This document shows, one piece after another, positions 1 to 7,004 of a stretch of DNA of 10,900 nucleotides. Every line of letters begins with the position of its first letter. Position 1 is the first letter of the stretch. The position numbers were made by a program, and so were the translations under genes. The notes beneath the pieces were generated by a model that worked only from the letters and a program-made list of their open reading frames with translations, made no database searches and was not told the DNA's origin. Source of the DNA: DASQBT01 sp049578545 (GTDB lineage Bacteria > Pseudomonadota > Gammaproteobacteria > Burkholderiales > Thiobacillaceae); NCBI GenBank assembly GCA_049578545.1, contig JBAUMF010000097.1, positions 1-10,900 on the forward strand. Direction: 5' to 3'.

Positions 1-192
1 GATCTGAAGAATACCGCAATGCTCGACGAGGGTGGAATCACCCCCAAACTGCGTCTCCACTGCCGACCGGGCACCTTGTTCCGTGGCGTGAACCGTGAAG
101 GCATCGTCAATGCCTACGCCATCACCCTTGAACTGATTTCAACCAGTGTGGGACAGGGATTGATGCTGATTCTACGTAGCAAGTCTTGCTGA
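1..192 (+). CDS. C-terminal fragment of an unrecognised protein (5' end outside window)
   Basis: Frame 1 is open from the first base to a TGA at 190-192 and encodes 63 residues. It begins DLKNTAMLDEGG, continues with RLHCRPGTLFRGV and ends LILRSKSC. Codon use and the amphipathic, beta-rich look (alternating hydrophobic residues in NAYAITLELISTSVGQGLMLIL) suggest a genuine C-terminus rather than a chance frame. I do not recognise the family. It points rightward and converges on the leftward transfer operon, so it is a separate transcription unit. An ICE cargo or accessory gene is possible, but that is only inferred from position. Confidence 0.5.
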   Translation, partial: DLKNTAMLDEGGITPKLRLHCRPGTLFRGVNREGIVNAYAITLELISTSVGQGLMLILRSKSC

Positions 193-543
193 GGAGTAAC
201 CGCGTCATTCCGTATGGCGCGACGCTCTTCTGTCGTTACCTAAAGAAGTGCCAGGCAGGCAATCGGACCTCATTAATGCGTCCAATTGCTCTGGCCACCG
301 CGCAGCTTGGCCTATCGCTTGTTCTGGTCGGGAGTGTGAATTCGCTGTTTCGGAAAGCATTCAGCTTGAATTTCTATTCAATGACCGGTGTGCACCACAT
401 AGCAGACCTGATTTGCTCAGAACGCCACGGGCCGCTCTGGCCGAGGTCCTGCCGATGCCTGGATCTTCAAGGCTGTCTGCTCCACTTTAGCAAGCGGACG
501 GTCGTCAGATGAAATCATTCGTGGCTTGGCGTCCCCACCTTTC
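193..543. other. Gap with no convincing gene
   Basis: This is the space between two convergent transcription units. Rightward frames of 80-108 codons exist, but one starts at a TTG inside the preceding gene, and neither shows a ribosome-binding site or a recognisable motif. The only structure seen is a 16-bp palindrome at 366-381 (TTGAAT, 4-base loop, ATTCAA), which lacks a following T run. No rho-independent terminator is evident for either flanking gene. The stretch may be decayed coding DNA. Confidence 0.5.
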
Positions 544-1263
544 CTAAAGATACTTCTTCAGGAAGGCCCACTGTATCCGTGACAGACAGGCCAATATCAC
601 AGCTAGCGGAATAAAGAACCATTCCGGCTGAATCGAATAGGGCAGCAGCACATAAACCATTCCTGCCATGACGAACACGATGAACTGGAGATATTTGGCG
701 CGGTGATAGAGCGATGACGATTCCCGTCCAGCGCATGCGCGACGAACCGATCGCTGAGCAAGTCCATCCATCAACCCCACGAGATAGGCCAGCAAATAAA
801 GCGGCCAGGCCGCCAGGAGGAGGACCAGACGCACCCCGAAATCCTGTACCACATAGATGGACAGATTCAGCTCTTCCCGCAGGCGATAGACCAAGTTGTT
901 CCGCACCAACACATCCCCGCCATGATCCAGCAGGTCGTCATTCCCGATTGTCGCGGCATTGGTCATCAGCCGGTCGATCAGTGTCGCCTTGAAGAACATC
1001 CAGTAGGCGGCCCGAGCGCCCTTCACGGCCAGACGGGTCAACGGCGTTTCCTGTCCCTGGAGGTAGGTGCGTTCAACGTCTCGAACCAGGAACGAACGCA
1101 CCTGTTGCGTCGTCTCAGGCACACCCCAGACCAGCTTGGCCATGGACATCTGAAAGGCAATGGCCAACAGGCCTAGCAGGAATACGAAGAGCCAGACAAA
1201 AAAGACCGTCTTGAACGGCCACAGAACCGCCTGGATGCGAGGGGTTTGTTCATGGGTGGCCAC
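544..1263 (-). CDS. TIGR03747 family (DUF4400-like) ICE membrane protein
   Basis: A 239-residue inner-membrane protein of conjugative elements. Four hydrophobic segments are visible, at about residues 17-39, 144-166, 191-209 and 213-230. The loop after the second segment carries GLMDGLAQRSVRRACAGRESSSLYHRAKY (about 163-191, here split by family habit into GLMDGL, the RR pair, GRESS and YHRAK), which is the hallmark of the TIGR03747 integrating-conjugative-element membrane family. The precise role is not established. The gene regularly follows traD, and the product is presumed to work with the coupling protein or transfer channel. The start is GTG, 14 bases inside the end of traD, with AAGGGA six bases upstream, so translation is probably coupled to traD. 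It is the last visible gene of the leftward transfer operon. Confidence 0.88.
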   Translation of the reverse strand: MATHEQTPRIQAVLWPFKTVFFVWLFVFLLGLLAIAFQMSMAKLVWGVPETTQQVRSFLVRDVERTYLQGQETPLTRLAVKGARAAYWMFFKATLIDRLMTNAATIGNDDLLDHGGDVLVRNNLVYRLREELNLSIYVVQDFGVRLVLLLAAWPLYLLAYLVGLMDGLAQRSVRRACAGRESSSLYHRAKYLQFIVFVMAGMVYVLLPYSIQPEWFFIPLAVILACLSRIQWAFLKKYL

Positions 1264-3364
1264 TGCCCGTCCCTTCGGTCGTCACCTGGCTGAGCCAGTC
1301 GGCGTGATCGGCGCCTTTCGTACCAGTGGCCCAGCTTCCCTCGTGCTGTTGGTACATGCGCTTCATTGCGTCAGCGATGTGTTCCAGACTGTCAGGCATG
1401 TGCGGATCATCGCTCGCATCCGGTAGCGGGATACGCAGCTTATAGAGGCGCCCGCCCTCGATCAGCGCAAAGGCCTGACCCTTTGGGAGCTGAACCAGAT
1501 CGGAGGGTGCGATCATGGGCGCCTGATGGGTGCTGACGCGATCATCATTGCGGCTGGTGAAATCCGAAAATTCCATGATGTTGTTGCTGTCCGATGCCTG
1601 GCTGGCGGCGGTAGTCGTGATGATGTCAATCTCGGGTAATTGATCGGTCAGGATTTTGGCGGTATCCGTATTTTTCACCCGCAACATGATCAACGTATTC
1701 AGGTTGCCTGCGATCTGCTGCGCCTTGGCGCGTGACCCGATCCGGGCCTCAACGTCGGACCAGGTTTGCGTATACACGGACACCTGATAGCCCGCGCCCC
1801 CTGCCTTGTTGAGCAGGGGAATGAATTCGTCCCCGATCAATTCGTTGAATTCGTCGGCATGGATCGAGATCCGCTGGGTGCGCGGTCCGGGCGCGCTTTC
1901 GCCGTACCCTGAGCCGAATTTATAGAGCTTGCCGGCAATCGATGTCAGGTCGGCAAACATCGCATTGCCGACCGCACCCGCCACTTCGAAGTCGGTCAGG
2001 GAGTCCAGGCCTACATACACGATGCCGCCCTGGTTGATGACGCTCATCCAGTCGATGACCGGGCGCGGATCGGCTGCATTGTCGTAGTCCGGTGAGATCA
2101 GCTCGGCCATCTTGCCCGTCGTGAGTTTCTCCAGCAGGGGATAGAGCGAGGACACGAGCTTCTCGAAATAGGTACGGTCATTCGACATGATGGAGATCAG
2201 CGCATCCCCCACCCCATCATGCAGATCATGCTCGCGGAGGTAGGCCAGCATGGCGATGGCTTTGAGCGAACGCCCCGTCTTCTTGGCCTGCTCGGCGATG
2301 GTTTTATCCTGGCGGGCTAATTCCGATTCGTCAAAGCCCTCCTTCCAGCCCGGCTGGTCACGATCCAGCCAACGCTCGAAATACTGCATGCACAGGCCAT
2401 CAATGTTGACGGCGTCCTGATAGATGCTCTCAAAGCTGGGCCGCTGTCCAAGCGAGATCTTGGCTCGGGCGATGACGTTCACATAGCGCCAGACAAACTG
2501 TCGAAAGGTCGCGCTTTGCCCCTCCGAGGGCAACGGGCCGGCGGTGCGGGTCGCCACCTCGGTGATGCGCGAGAATTCCCCAATGGGGTTGTAGCGCGCC
2601 GATATTTCAGGCCAGCCCAGATGAAAGAAGTAGAAATGGCCGGCCCGCCCTGCCCGGCTGGCTTCCGCATACATGCGCCGCAACAGGTCTGCATCGCCTT
2701 TGGGGTCAAACACGATGACCACATCGCCGCGCCGGATGTCCTGGGTGATCACGAGTTCAGCCAGGCGTGTCTTGCCGACTCGGGTGGTGCCCAACACCAC
2801 CATGTGCCCGACCCGTTCACCGAGGTCCATCCAGACCTCATGCTCGTCAGGCTCCACGCCATGGATGACCGGATCCCCGCCCATCTTGGGCAACGGTCTG
2901 ACCGGATTGAACGGTGAGTCGGCGGACAACCATGCGCTCAGCCTGGCGTGTCCCCTCCTCTCCGCGGCCAGTTCAAACCGACGCGCCAGTCGATAGAACA
3001 CGCCCGGCTCGCGAAATCGCAGGTTCTCAGGCAGCCGGGCCTGCTGCAGGCGTTGGCTGTGTTGCTGGCCCCACTGGAATCCCTGTCCCAGAAACAACAG
3101 GTGTTCCGAGGTGGGGATCTCGTCCGCGCTCAGCCGATAGTCCGCCTGGCGGTGCAGGTTGCGGCGGTAGCGCATGAGCAGGGTGCCCTGCCCTAGCCGC
3201 CAGGCGGCATGCACCCCCAGACTCCCGGCAAGCACCCAGGCAACGACAGGCGGAATGAGAAAAATCTCCGGCATGGTGGCCAGCGCGACAGCCGCGGCAA
3301 ACGAGGTGGCTGCCGGGAGGAATTCCACCGGCGTGCGCAGGAGATTTTCTACGGGGTAAGCCAT
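1250..3364 (-). CDS. traD: Conjugative coupling protein TraD (type IV coupling ATPase)
   Basis: A 704-residue VirD4/TraD-type coupling protein that couples the relaxase-DNA complex to the type IV secretion channel and drives DNA export with ATP. The N-terminus carries YPVENLLRTPVEF followed by two membrane segments (about residues 15-32 and 35-55), as in ICE TraD proteins. Walker A is GTTRVGKTR (192-200), followed by VVIVFDPKGD (215-224). Walker B is ISIHADEFNEL (about 499-509), and YTQTWSD (531-537) is the downstream glutamine motif. The length fits the SXT/PFGI-type TraD family. The frame also allows a TTG start at 3406 (718 aa, overlapping traI by 38 bases). I prefer the ATG at 3364, four bases after the traI stop, because the family signature begins there; neither start has a strong ribosome-binding site. 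It lies between the relaxase and TIGR03747 genes in one operon. Confidence 0.93.
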   Translation of the reverse strand: MAYPVENLLRTPVEFLPAATSFAAAVALATMPEIFLIPPVVAWVLAGSLGVHAAWRLGQGTLLMRYRRNLHRQADYRLSADEIPTSEHLLFLGQGFQWGQQHSQRLQQARLPENLRFREPGVFYRLARRFELAAERRGHARLSAWLSADSPFNPVRPLPKMGGDPVIHGVEPDEHEVWMDLGERVGHMVVLGTTRVGKTRLAELVITQDIRRGDVVIVFDPKGDADLLRRMYAEASRAGRAGHFYFFHLGWPEISARYNPIGEFSRITEVATRTAGPLPSEGQSATFRQFVWRYVNVIARAKISLGQRPSFESIYQDAVNIDGLCMQYFERWLDRDQPGWKEGFDESELARQDKTIAEQAKKTGRSLKAIAMLAYLREHDLHDGVGDALISIMSNDRTYFEKLVSSLYPLLEKLTTGKMAELISPDYDNAADPRPVIDWMSVINQGGIVYVGLDSLTDFEVAGAVGNAMFADLTSIAGKLYKFGSGYGESAPGPRTQRISIHADEFNELIGDEFIPLLNKAGGAGYQVSVYTQTWSDVEARIGSRAKAQQIAGNLNTLIMLRVKNTDTAKILTDQLPEIDIITTTAASQASDSNNIMEFSDFTSRNDDRVSTHQAPMIAPSDLVQLPKGQAFALIEGGRLYKLRIPLPDASDDPHMPDSLEHIADAMKRMYQQHEGSWATGTKGADHADWLSQVTTEGTGSGHP

Positions 3365-3368
3365 GCGT

Positions 3369-5414
3369 TCAAGCGCTGTCCGTTTGTTGGGGGAGACGCT
3401 CTTCAACCGCCGGGATCAGCATCACATTGCTGGCCGGTACCGGATTGACAAAGCGCTCCGGGCTGCGAATGACCATCCCGCTCAGAACGATGCCGGCACT
3501 GCCGTTGCGGCGTTTCACGTGGTACTTGAGGACATTACTTTTCTTGGGACCGTAGAGATGCCATCCCGCGCGGATCACTTCGCGCTGGATGCCGGAACCG
3601 AGTTTGTCCGCACCGCGGTCAGATGGGGTGCCGTCACCACTTTCACCATAGAGCGCCGCAAATTCCTTAAAGATGCGGGGGCTGACCAACAGCATCCCAG
3701 CCTCCACAAAATGCACCATGGCGCCGGTTTCGTTGTAGGCCATGGATCCGTCCGCCAGGCCGCGTTGCACCCAGGCGATAAACCGTTTCGCCGCCTCCGG
3801 CGTCTGGCGTTCTGCCTGGCTCGGGGGGCGCGGGCTCATGGGCACCACTGCACCCCGGATGGGCTCGGGTGGTGGGGGCAAGGCCGGTACTTCGGCGCTC
3901 TGCGCTGTTTCCTCTTCGTCCAGATAATCGTTTTCGGGTAGAACCTCCGCTGCGACGGCGGCTCTGGGGTGAGGCTTAGGGGAATTGGTCTGCGCCGCTC
4001 CCTGCGGTGTCACCCTATCGCCCGGGGTGAGTTTCATCCGGGCCAGCGCTGGTTCAGGTTCGTGGGCTGCCGGTGGTTCAGGCTTTCTTGCACCTGCAGC
4101 AGCCAGATCTTCTGCGAGCACGGAACTGGGCGGGGCGTCTGTTCGACTTTCCTCCACCGTTCCGGCCACGGACTCCAGCGGTGTGATCCGTCCCGCCATG
4201 GGGGCGGGATACTCCTGTCGTCGGGCAAACAGGGTCGAGAGCGGGAACCGCAGCATGGTGAAGTCGTGGCGGTACCCCTCCCCGTCGACCCGCACTCGCC
4301 AGATTGCCCCACCCGTTGCCGGGTTGGGCACCAGAGCGTCGTGCTCCTGCCAGATATCGAACAGGCGGTCATTTTTATCGTCGCCGGGGATCCCCTGCCC
4401 TGACTCGTTGCGGCGCAGATAGTCCCGCACCTCGTCGGCCAGGCGCTTGGAGACGAACCAGAGATCGCCCTCGTAGACCCAGCCGGCTCCGCCACTCCGG
4501 TTAAGCGGCAATATGCCGCCTTCCTGCAGCATGCGCCTTAGCGCCTGCATCAGCCGTTCGATCACCGGGACGGCCCGGGCGGTGCGAAAGCGCGTGCGCG
4601 GGCCATTCTGGAGATTTTGTGCGACCGAGAGCCGGTCTGCCTCGCGCACCAGTGCGCCGACCGGCCCCTCATAATTTCCTGACAGGCAATTCATGATTTC
4701 CTGCACCAGATTCGCGTCTTCTGCCATCCAGGCCATGGTGCTCTGAGGAACAATGCGCTGCATCAATACGACCGGCAATTTTTGATGCGCCAGGTAGTCG
4801 CGCTCAGTCGACGGGGTGAAATCGACCTGATAGATCCTGGCGCCATACTCATTCAAGGAGCCGGCGAGAGGGGACCAGGTACGTGAACTTCCGTCGGTGC
4901 GATAAACAATGCGCAAATCGGCCATGGTTTTGCCGACATCGTGAGCGAGTGCGGCCAGAAATACTCCGAACGTCCAGCGATGCGCGAGCCTCGGAATGTC
5001 CTCGGCGGCGGCATCGGGGGGCAGAATATATTTGCGGCGCAAGGACAGGGCGATGTCAGCCGTCTCCAGGGCATGCACAATCATGCCCCCAGGGTGAGCG
5101 TGATGATGCGACTCGGACGCCGGCAACAGTTGCACATACTCGACGTAGTGGGCCAGCGTGGATTCACAGTCGCGTGCGTAATTGAGCGTGTTCAGCCCGA
5201 TTTTGCTGCGCAGGGCGTTCAGGAGCCCGCCCACCCCGGTCTTGTGGACCAGCTCGTGCGCTTCGAGTACCGGCATCCAGCCAAGCGGGATGGCCTCGGG
5301 TAGCTCGTGGGGGTGCAGGGAGTCGCTAGACTTGCGGTGGCGCCTGATCAACCACACCCCCCCGACGATCAGCGCGACTCCGGAAGTCAACGCGATGGTC
5401 GATGCGGAATACAT
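3369..5414 (-). CDS. traI: MobH-type relaxase TraI (HD-fold)
   Basis: A 681-residue relaxase of the MobH class, expected to nick the element at oriT and pilot the single strand to the recipient. The N-terminus has a hydrophobic segment (about residues 5-24) followed by RRHRK, so it may be membrane-tethered. The TraI_2 (DUF1528) domain shows HHHAHPGG (103-110), H114 and ALAHDVGK (155-162), the histidine/aspartate metal-binding set of the HD-like MobH fold. No MobF- or MobP-type relaxase motif was seen. A proline/alanine-rich linker follows (about 430-535), then a C-terminal TraI_2_C-like domain (about 540-665) containing RFIAWVQRGL and AGMLLVSPRIFKEFA. The ATG start is preceded by GGA at suitable spacing, and the gene begins 15 bases after the 144-aa ORF ends, so the two are probably co-transcribed. 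Homologues sit near the integrase end of PFGI-1-like ICEs, consistent with the recombinases to the right here. Confidence 0.92.
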   Translation of the reverse strand: MYSASTIALTSGVALIVGGVWLIRRHRKSSDSLHPHELPEAIPLGWMPVLEAHELVHKTGVGGLLNALRSKIGLNTLNYARDCESTLAHYVEYVQLLPASESHHHAHPGGMIVHALETADIALSLRRKYILPPDAAAEDIPRLAHRWTFGVFLAALAHDVGKTMADLRIVYRTDGSSRTWSPLAGSLNEYGARIYQVDFTPSTERDYLAHQKLPVVLMQRIVPQSTMAWMAEDANLVQEIMNCLSGNYEGPVGALVREADRLSVAQNLQNGPRTRFRTARAVPVIERLMQALRRMLQEGGILPLNRSGGAGWVYEGDLWFVSKRLADEVRDYLRRNESGQGIPGDDKNDRLFDIWQEHDALVPNPATGGAIWRVRVDGEGYRHDFTMLRFPLSTLFARRQEYPAPMAGRITPLESVAGTVEESRTDAPPSSVLAEDLAAAGARKPEPPAAHEPEPALARMKLTPGDRVTPQGAAQTNSPKPHPRAAVAAEVLPENDYLDEEETAQSAEVPALPPPPEPIRGAVVPMSPRPPSQAERQTPEAAKRFIAWVQRGLADGSMAYNETGAMVHFVEAGMLLVSPRIFKEFAALYGESGDGTPSDRGADKLGSGIQREVIRAGWHLYGPKKSNVLKYHVKRRNGSAGIVLSGMVIRSPERFVNPVPASNVMLIPAVEERLPQQTDSA

Positions 5415-5429
5415 AATGCGAAATCCAGT

Positions 5430-5864
5430 TCAAGGGCACCTCGCGGCTGCCTTGACCGCTTCCAGTTGGCGGGCGAAATACGATTGAGTGACAGGGGGTT
5501 CGGGAATTTCCGTATCCCATTGCCAAGTGATCGGTACGCCATCCAAGATGAACGACTCATAGGTCTCTTCAAGGGGTTTCCAGCGTTCACCGTCTTCGTG
5601 ACGAACGCGCCAAGTCAGAAAATCGAGCTGCGAGAGCGCGTCTCCCAACTCCGCGTCGCTCGCCGGGCGGGTGTTCGACGCCAGATAGGTGTCCAGACAT
5701 TCAATGACCAGATACTCGGGCCAGTCTTCTTGGCAGTCGATGTGTTCTTCCAGTCCCCGGTATTGCCGTAGCCATTGATGCAGGACGGGTAGCCAGTGTG
5801 GCATTCCCAACTCGACCAGCCGATCGGAAATCATATCCATCCTGTATGGGGTGTCGGCATTCAT
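5430..5864 (-). CDS. Unrecognised acidic, Trp-rich 144-aa protein heading the traI operon
   Basis: I chose the ATG at 5864 because it has GAGGAG ten bases upstream (5875-5880). The frame also extends to an ATG at 5921, which lacks such a site. The 144-residue product is acidic and has seven tryptophans (residues 24, 31, 48, 85, 95, 114 and 116), with WPEYLVIECLDTYL (48-61) and LDFLTWRVRHEDGERW (80-95) as its most distinctive stretches. It has no signal peptide, membrane segment or DNA-binding motif that I can see, so a soluble cytoplasmic protein is likely. I do not recognise the family. It is the first gene of the leftward operon and ends 15 bases before traI, so a relaxase-linked accessory role is conceivable, but this rests on position alone. 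Confidence 0.75.
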   Translation of the reverse strand: MNADTPYRMDMISDRLVELGMPHWLPVLHQWLRQYRGLEEHIDCQEDWPEYLVIECLDTYLASNTRPASDAELGDALSQLDFLTWRVRHEDGERWKPLEETYESFILDGVPITWQWDTEIPEPPVTQSYFARQLEAVKAAARCP

Positions 5865-5874
5865 CGAGGTGTAT

Positions 5875-5880
5875 CTCCTC
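5875..5880 (-). promoter_or_regulatory. Ribosome-binding site fixing the start of the 144-aa gene
   Basis: GAGGAG on the minus strand lies ten bases before the ATG at 5864. It decides between this start and the upstream ATG at 5921. Confidence 0.6.
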
Positions 5881-5970
5881 TTCTCGTTGGGTAACGATGA
5901 AAGCGATGCCAGCCCGCTCATTGACTCGCGGAAAGGAGCTTAGGGCTATGTGGTGATTGATCCAGTATTT

Positions 5971-5994
5971 AATTCAGAAAAAGTTTTCTGAATT
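5971..5994. repeat. Perfect 11-bp palindrome (operator, oriT or terminator candidate)
   Basis: AATTCAGAAAA, a 2-base spacer AG, then TTTTCTGAATT: two exact inverted 11-bp arms centred about 120 bases upstream of the first gene of the transfer operon. Such compact AT-rich dyads usually bind a homodimeric regulator. An inverted repeat flanking a relaxase nick region is the alternative. A terminator is less likely because the stem is AT-rich and no T run follows on either strand. Confidence 0.6.
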
Positions 5995-6031
5995 TACCCG
6001 CGACGAAGAGCAGAGTTTCAAGGTAGGATGG

Positions 6032-6142
6032 CTACGGCCCCAGTGTAGCCGTGCGTTTCAGACCTGTTACGCTCCCTTTATACCTTCCCCTTTTCCCTTG
6101 ATGTTCAAGGACTTCCCTTATCCGGTAAATCCTTTTTGTCAT
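6032..6142 (-). CDS. Possible small basic peptide (36 aa), doubtful
   Basis: An ATG at 6142 opens a 36-residue frame beginning MTKRIYRIREVLEHQGKRG and ending TATLGP. It is strongly basic. A GGAGGG ribosome-binding sequence lies only about four bases upstream, inside the right arm of a perfect hairpin (6144-6172). The opening IYRIREVLE loosely resembles the start of AlpA-type excisionase/regulator proteins, but no recognition helix or further domain is present, so it may be a decayed remnant or a chance frame. It reads toward the transfer operon. Confidence 0.25.
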   Translation of the reverse strand: MTKRIYRIREVLEHQGKRGRYKGSVTGLKRTATLGP

Positions 6143-6143
6143 A

Positions 6144-6172
6144 GACCCTCCACGACTTTTTAGTGGAGGGTC
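6144..6172. repeat. Perfect 10-bp hairpin overlapping a Shine-Dalgarno sequence
   Basis: GACCCTCCAC, a 9-base loop, then GTGGAGGGTC. The arms pair without mismatch. On the minus strand the second arm contains GGAGGG just before the ATG at 6142. No T run follows on either strand, so it is not a typical rho-independent terminator. Confidence 0.65.
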
Positions 6173-6284
6173 GGCCCTTTCGGGTAGAGCCCTTACCGTT
6201 ATTTTTTGCAGCCCTTTGGGGTGTTTTCCATGCAAGTAGCCTAAACACTCTGCTGACCCGCAAGTATGATAAGCAGTGAACCCG

Positions 6285-6329
6285 CATGGTTGATGTGGTA
6301 GACATGGTTGACATAGTTGACGCCGTTGC
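6285..6329. repeat. 9-bp-phased repeats over the antitoxin promoter (operator candidate)
   Basis: Five consecutive 9-base blocks: CATGGTTGA (6285-6293), TGTGGTAGA (6294-6302), CATGGTTGA (6303-6311), CATAGTTGA (6312-6320) and CGCCGTTGC (6321-6329). Blocks 1 and 3 are identical, block 4 differs by one base, and blocks 2 and 5 are degenerate. The array covers the -35 box of the promoter at 6308-6335. Antitoxins commonly repress their own operon, so this is the likely binding region of the HTH antitoxin. Confidence 0.5.
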
Positions 6330-6335
6330 TATACT
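6308..6335 (+). promoter_or_regulatory. Sigma70-type promoter of the toxin-antitoxin operon
   Basis: A consensus -35 box TTGACA (6308-6313), a 16-base spacer and a TATACT -10 box (6330-6335, five of six consensus bases). The predicted transcript starts about 20 bases before the AAGGAG ribosome-binding site (6351-6356) and the ATG at 6363. Confidence 0.75.
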
Positions 6336-6362
6336 CGAAACGAATGGCTTAAGGAGTAAACC

Positions 6363-6989
6363 ATGGCATCAACCCATACCGCAGACCCGCTTAAAGAACC
6401 GGCAAAAGCAACCCGATTCCTTGAAGCAACGATAGCCCATGAAAAGGACGTGGCGGCATTGGCCAGTCTGGATGACGCGCAACTGTCGGCCTTCGTCCGT
6501 AAGACGGTCAAAGCAGCGCGGCGCCCGCAGGCGGCAAAGCTGGCGCTCAACATGGCGGTTACGTTCAGGCGAATCGCGGCGATGCTCGCCACCCAGGACT
6601 CTGCCGACATGCTTACCCGTGCCAAAGAGCAGGCTACGAAAGCTCGCACCAAGGTGGTCGCCGAAGGGGCGGTAATCTCCTCGGGGGATATTGCCAAAGC
6701 CCTGGGGGTATCCAGGCAAGCGTTGAGTAAGGCGGTGCAGGACCGGCGACTGTTCTTTGTCGAAGTGGGCGGCGACCATTACTATCCTGCATTCTATGCC
6801 GACCCGGAATTCGAGCGCCGGCAGCTTGGAAACGTGTGCAAGGCGCTGGGTGATTTGAGCGGCTGGCAGAAGTGGCAGTTTTTCACGACCGCCAAAGCTT
6901 CTCTTGGCCGGCTCACTCCGCTGGAGGCGCTCAGGAAAGGGCGTTACGAACCGGTGCTTAAGGCTGCAGCAGGTTTTGCCGAGCGATAG
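6363..6989 (+). CDS. HTH antitoxin of a RES-type toxin-antitoxin module
   Basis: A 208-residue predicted antitoxin, and probably the autorepressor of the operon. Residues 106-127 (SSGDIAKALGVSRQALSKAV) form a convincing helix-turn-helix. Residues about 153-206 end in GRLTPLEALRKGRYEPVLKAAAGFAE, resembling the Xre/MbcA/ParS (DUF2384-like) C-terminal region by which antitoxins of this class block RES toxins. The first 100 residues are alanine/lysine-rich and helical, have no motif I recognise, and make the protein longer than the usual antitoxin of about 150 residues. It starts at ATG with AAGGAG seven bases upstream and a strong promoter. The toxin gene follows after 12 bases in the same frame, separated by a single TAG. 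A non-toxin-related regulator is possible but less likely given the partner. Confidence 0.75.
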   Translation: MASTHTADPLKEPAKATRFLEATIAHEKDVAALASLDDAQLSAFVRKTVKAARRPQAAKLALNMAVTFRRIAAMLATQDSADMLTRAKEQATKARTKVVAEGAVISSGDIAKALGVSRQALSKAVQDRRLFFVEVGGDHYYPAFYADPEFERRQLGNVCKALGDLSGWQKWQFFTTAKASLGRLTPLEALRKGRYEPVLKAAAGFAER

Positions 6990-7004
6990 CGAGATGCAAG
7001 CTTG
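6987..7004 (+). promoter_or_regulatory. In-frame antitoxin/toxin junction with one TAG
   Basis: The antitoxin TAG (6987-6989) is followed by four sense codons and then the toxin TTG start, all in one frame. A single read-through or stop mutation would give an antitoxin-toxin fusion. In another frame, an ATG at 6994 opens a five-codon minigene ending just past the TTG, which might affect re-initiation. Both points are read directly from the bases; any regulatory role is inferred. Confidence 0.45.

Larger units (their letters stand above)
5865..6362. other. Divergent intergenic region between transfer operon and toxin-antitoxin operon
   Basis: About 500 bases, locally richer in A+T than the flanking genes. 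It holds the palindrome at 5971-5994, a 6-bp inverted repeat GGCTAC/GTAGCC (6030-6035 and 6045-6050), the hairpin at 6144-6172, the 9-bp-phased repeats at 6285-6329 and the antitoxin promoter. Lying directly upstream of a relaxase operon and rich in inverted repeats, it is a plausible place for oriT, although no nick-site consensus for MobH relaxases can be verified by eye. No clear sigma70 promoter for the leftward operon was found. Confidence 0.45.

Noticed and set aside
366..381. 16-bp palindrome TTGAAT-TTCT-ATTCAA
   Set aside because: Short, AT-rich and not linked to any gene start or T run; compatible with chance.
186..512. 108-codon rightward frame (and a second of 80 codons at 248-490)
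   Set aside because: It starts at a TTG inside the preceding gene, has no ribosome-binding site or recognisable motif and no partner context. Most likely a chance opening.
6163..6177. 13-base match TGGAGGGTCGGCC with the minus strand ahead of the 414-aa recombinase (9868-9880)
   Set aside because: A 13-mer match is expected about once by chance in a window this size, and both copies simply contain Shine-Dalgarno-like sequence.
6199..6222. T-rich stretch after GC-rich DNA as a rho-independent terminator
   Set aside because: The preceding sequence forms only a 3-bp stem; no gene on the plus strand ends just upstream.
6105..6314. Leftward 69-codon frame beginning with repeated Met-Ser-Thr
   Set aside because: The repetitive start is just the reverse reading of the 9-bp promoter repeats; there is no ribosome-binding site.
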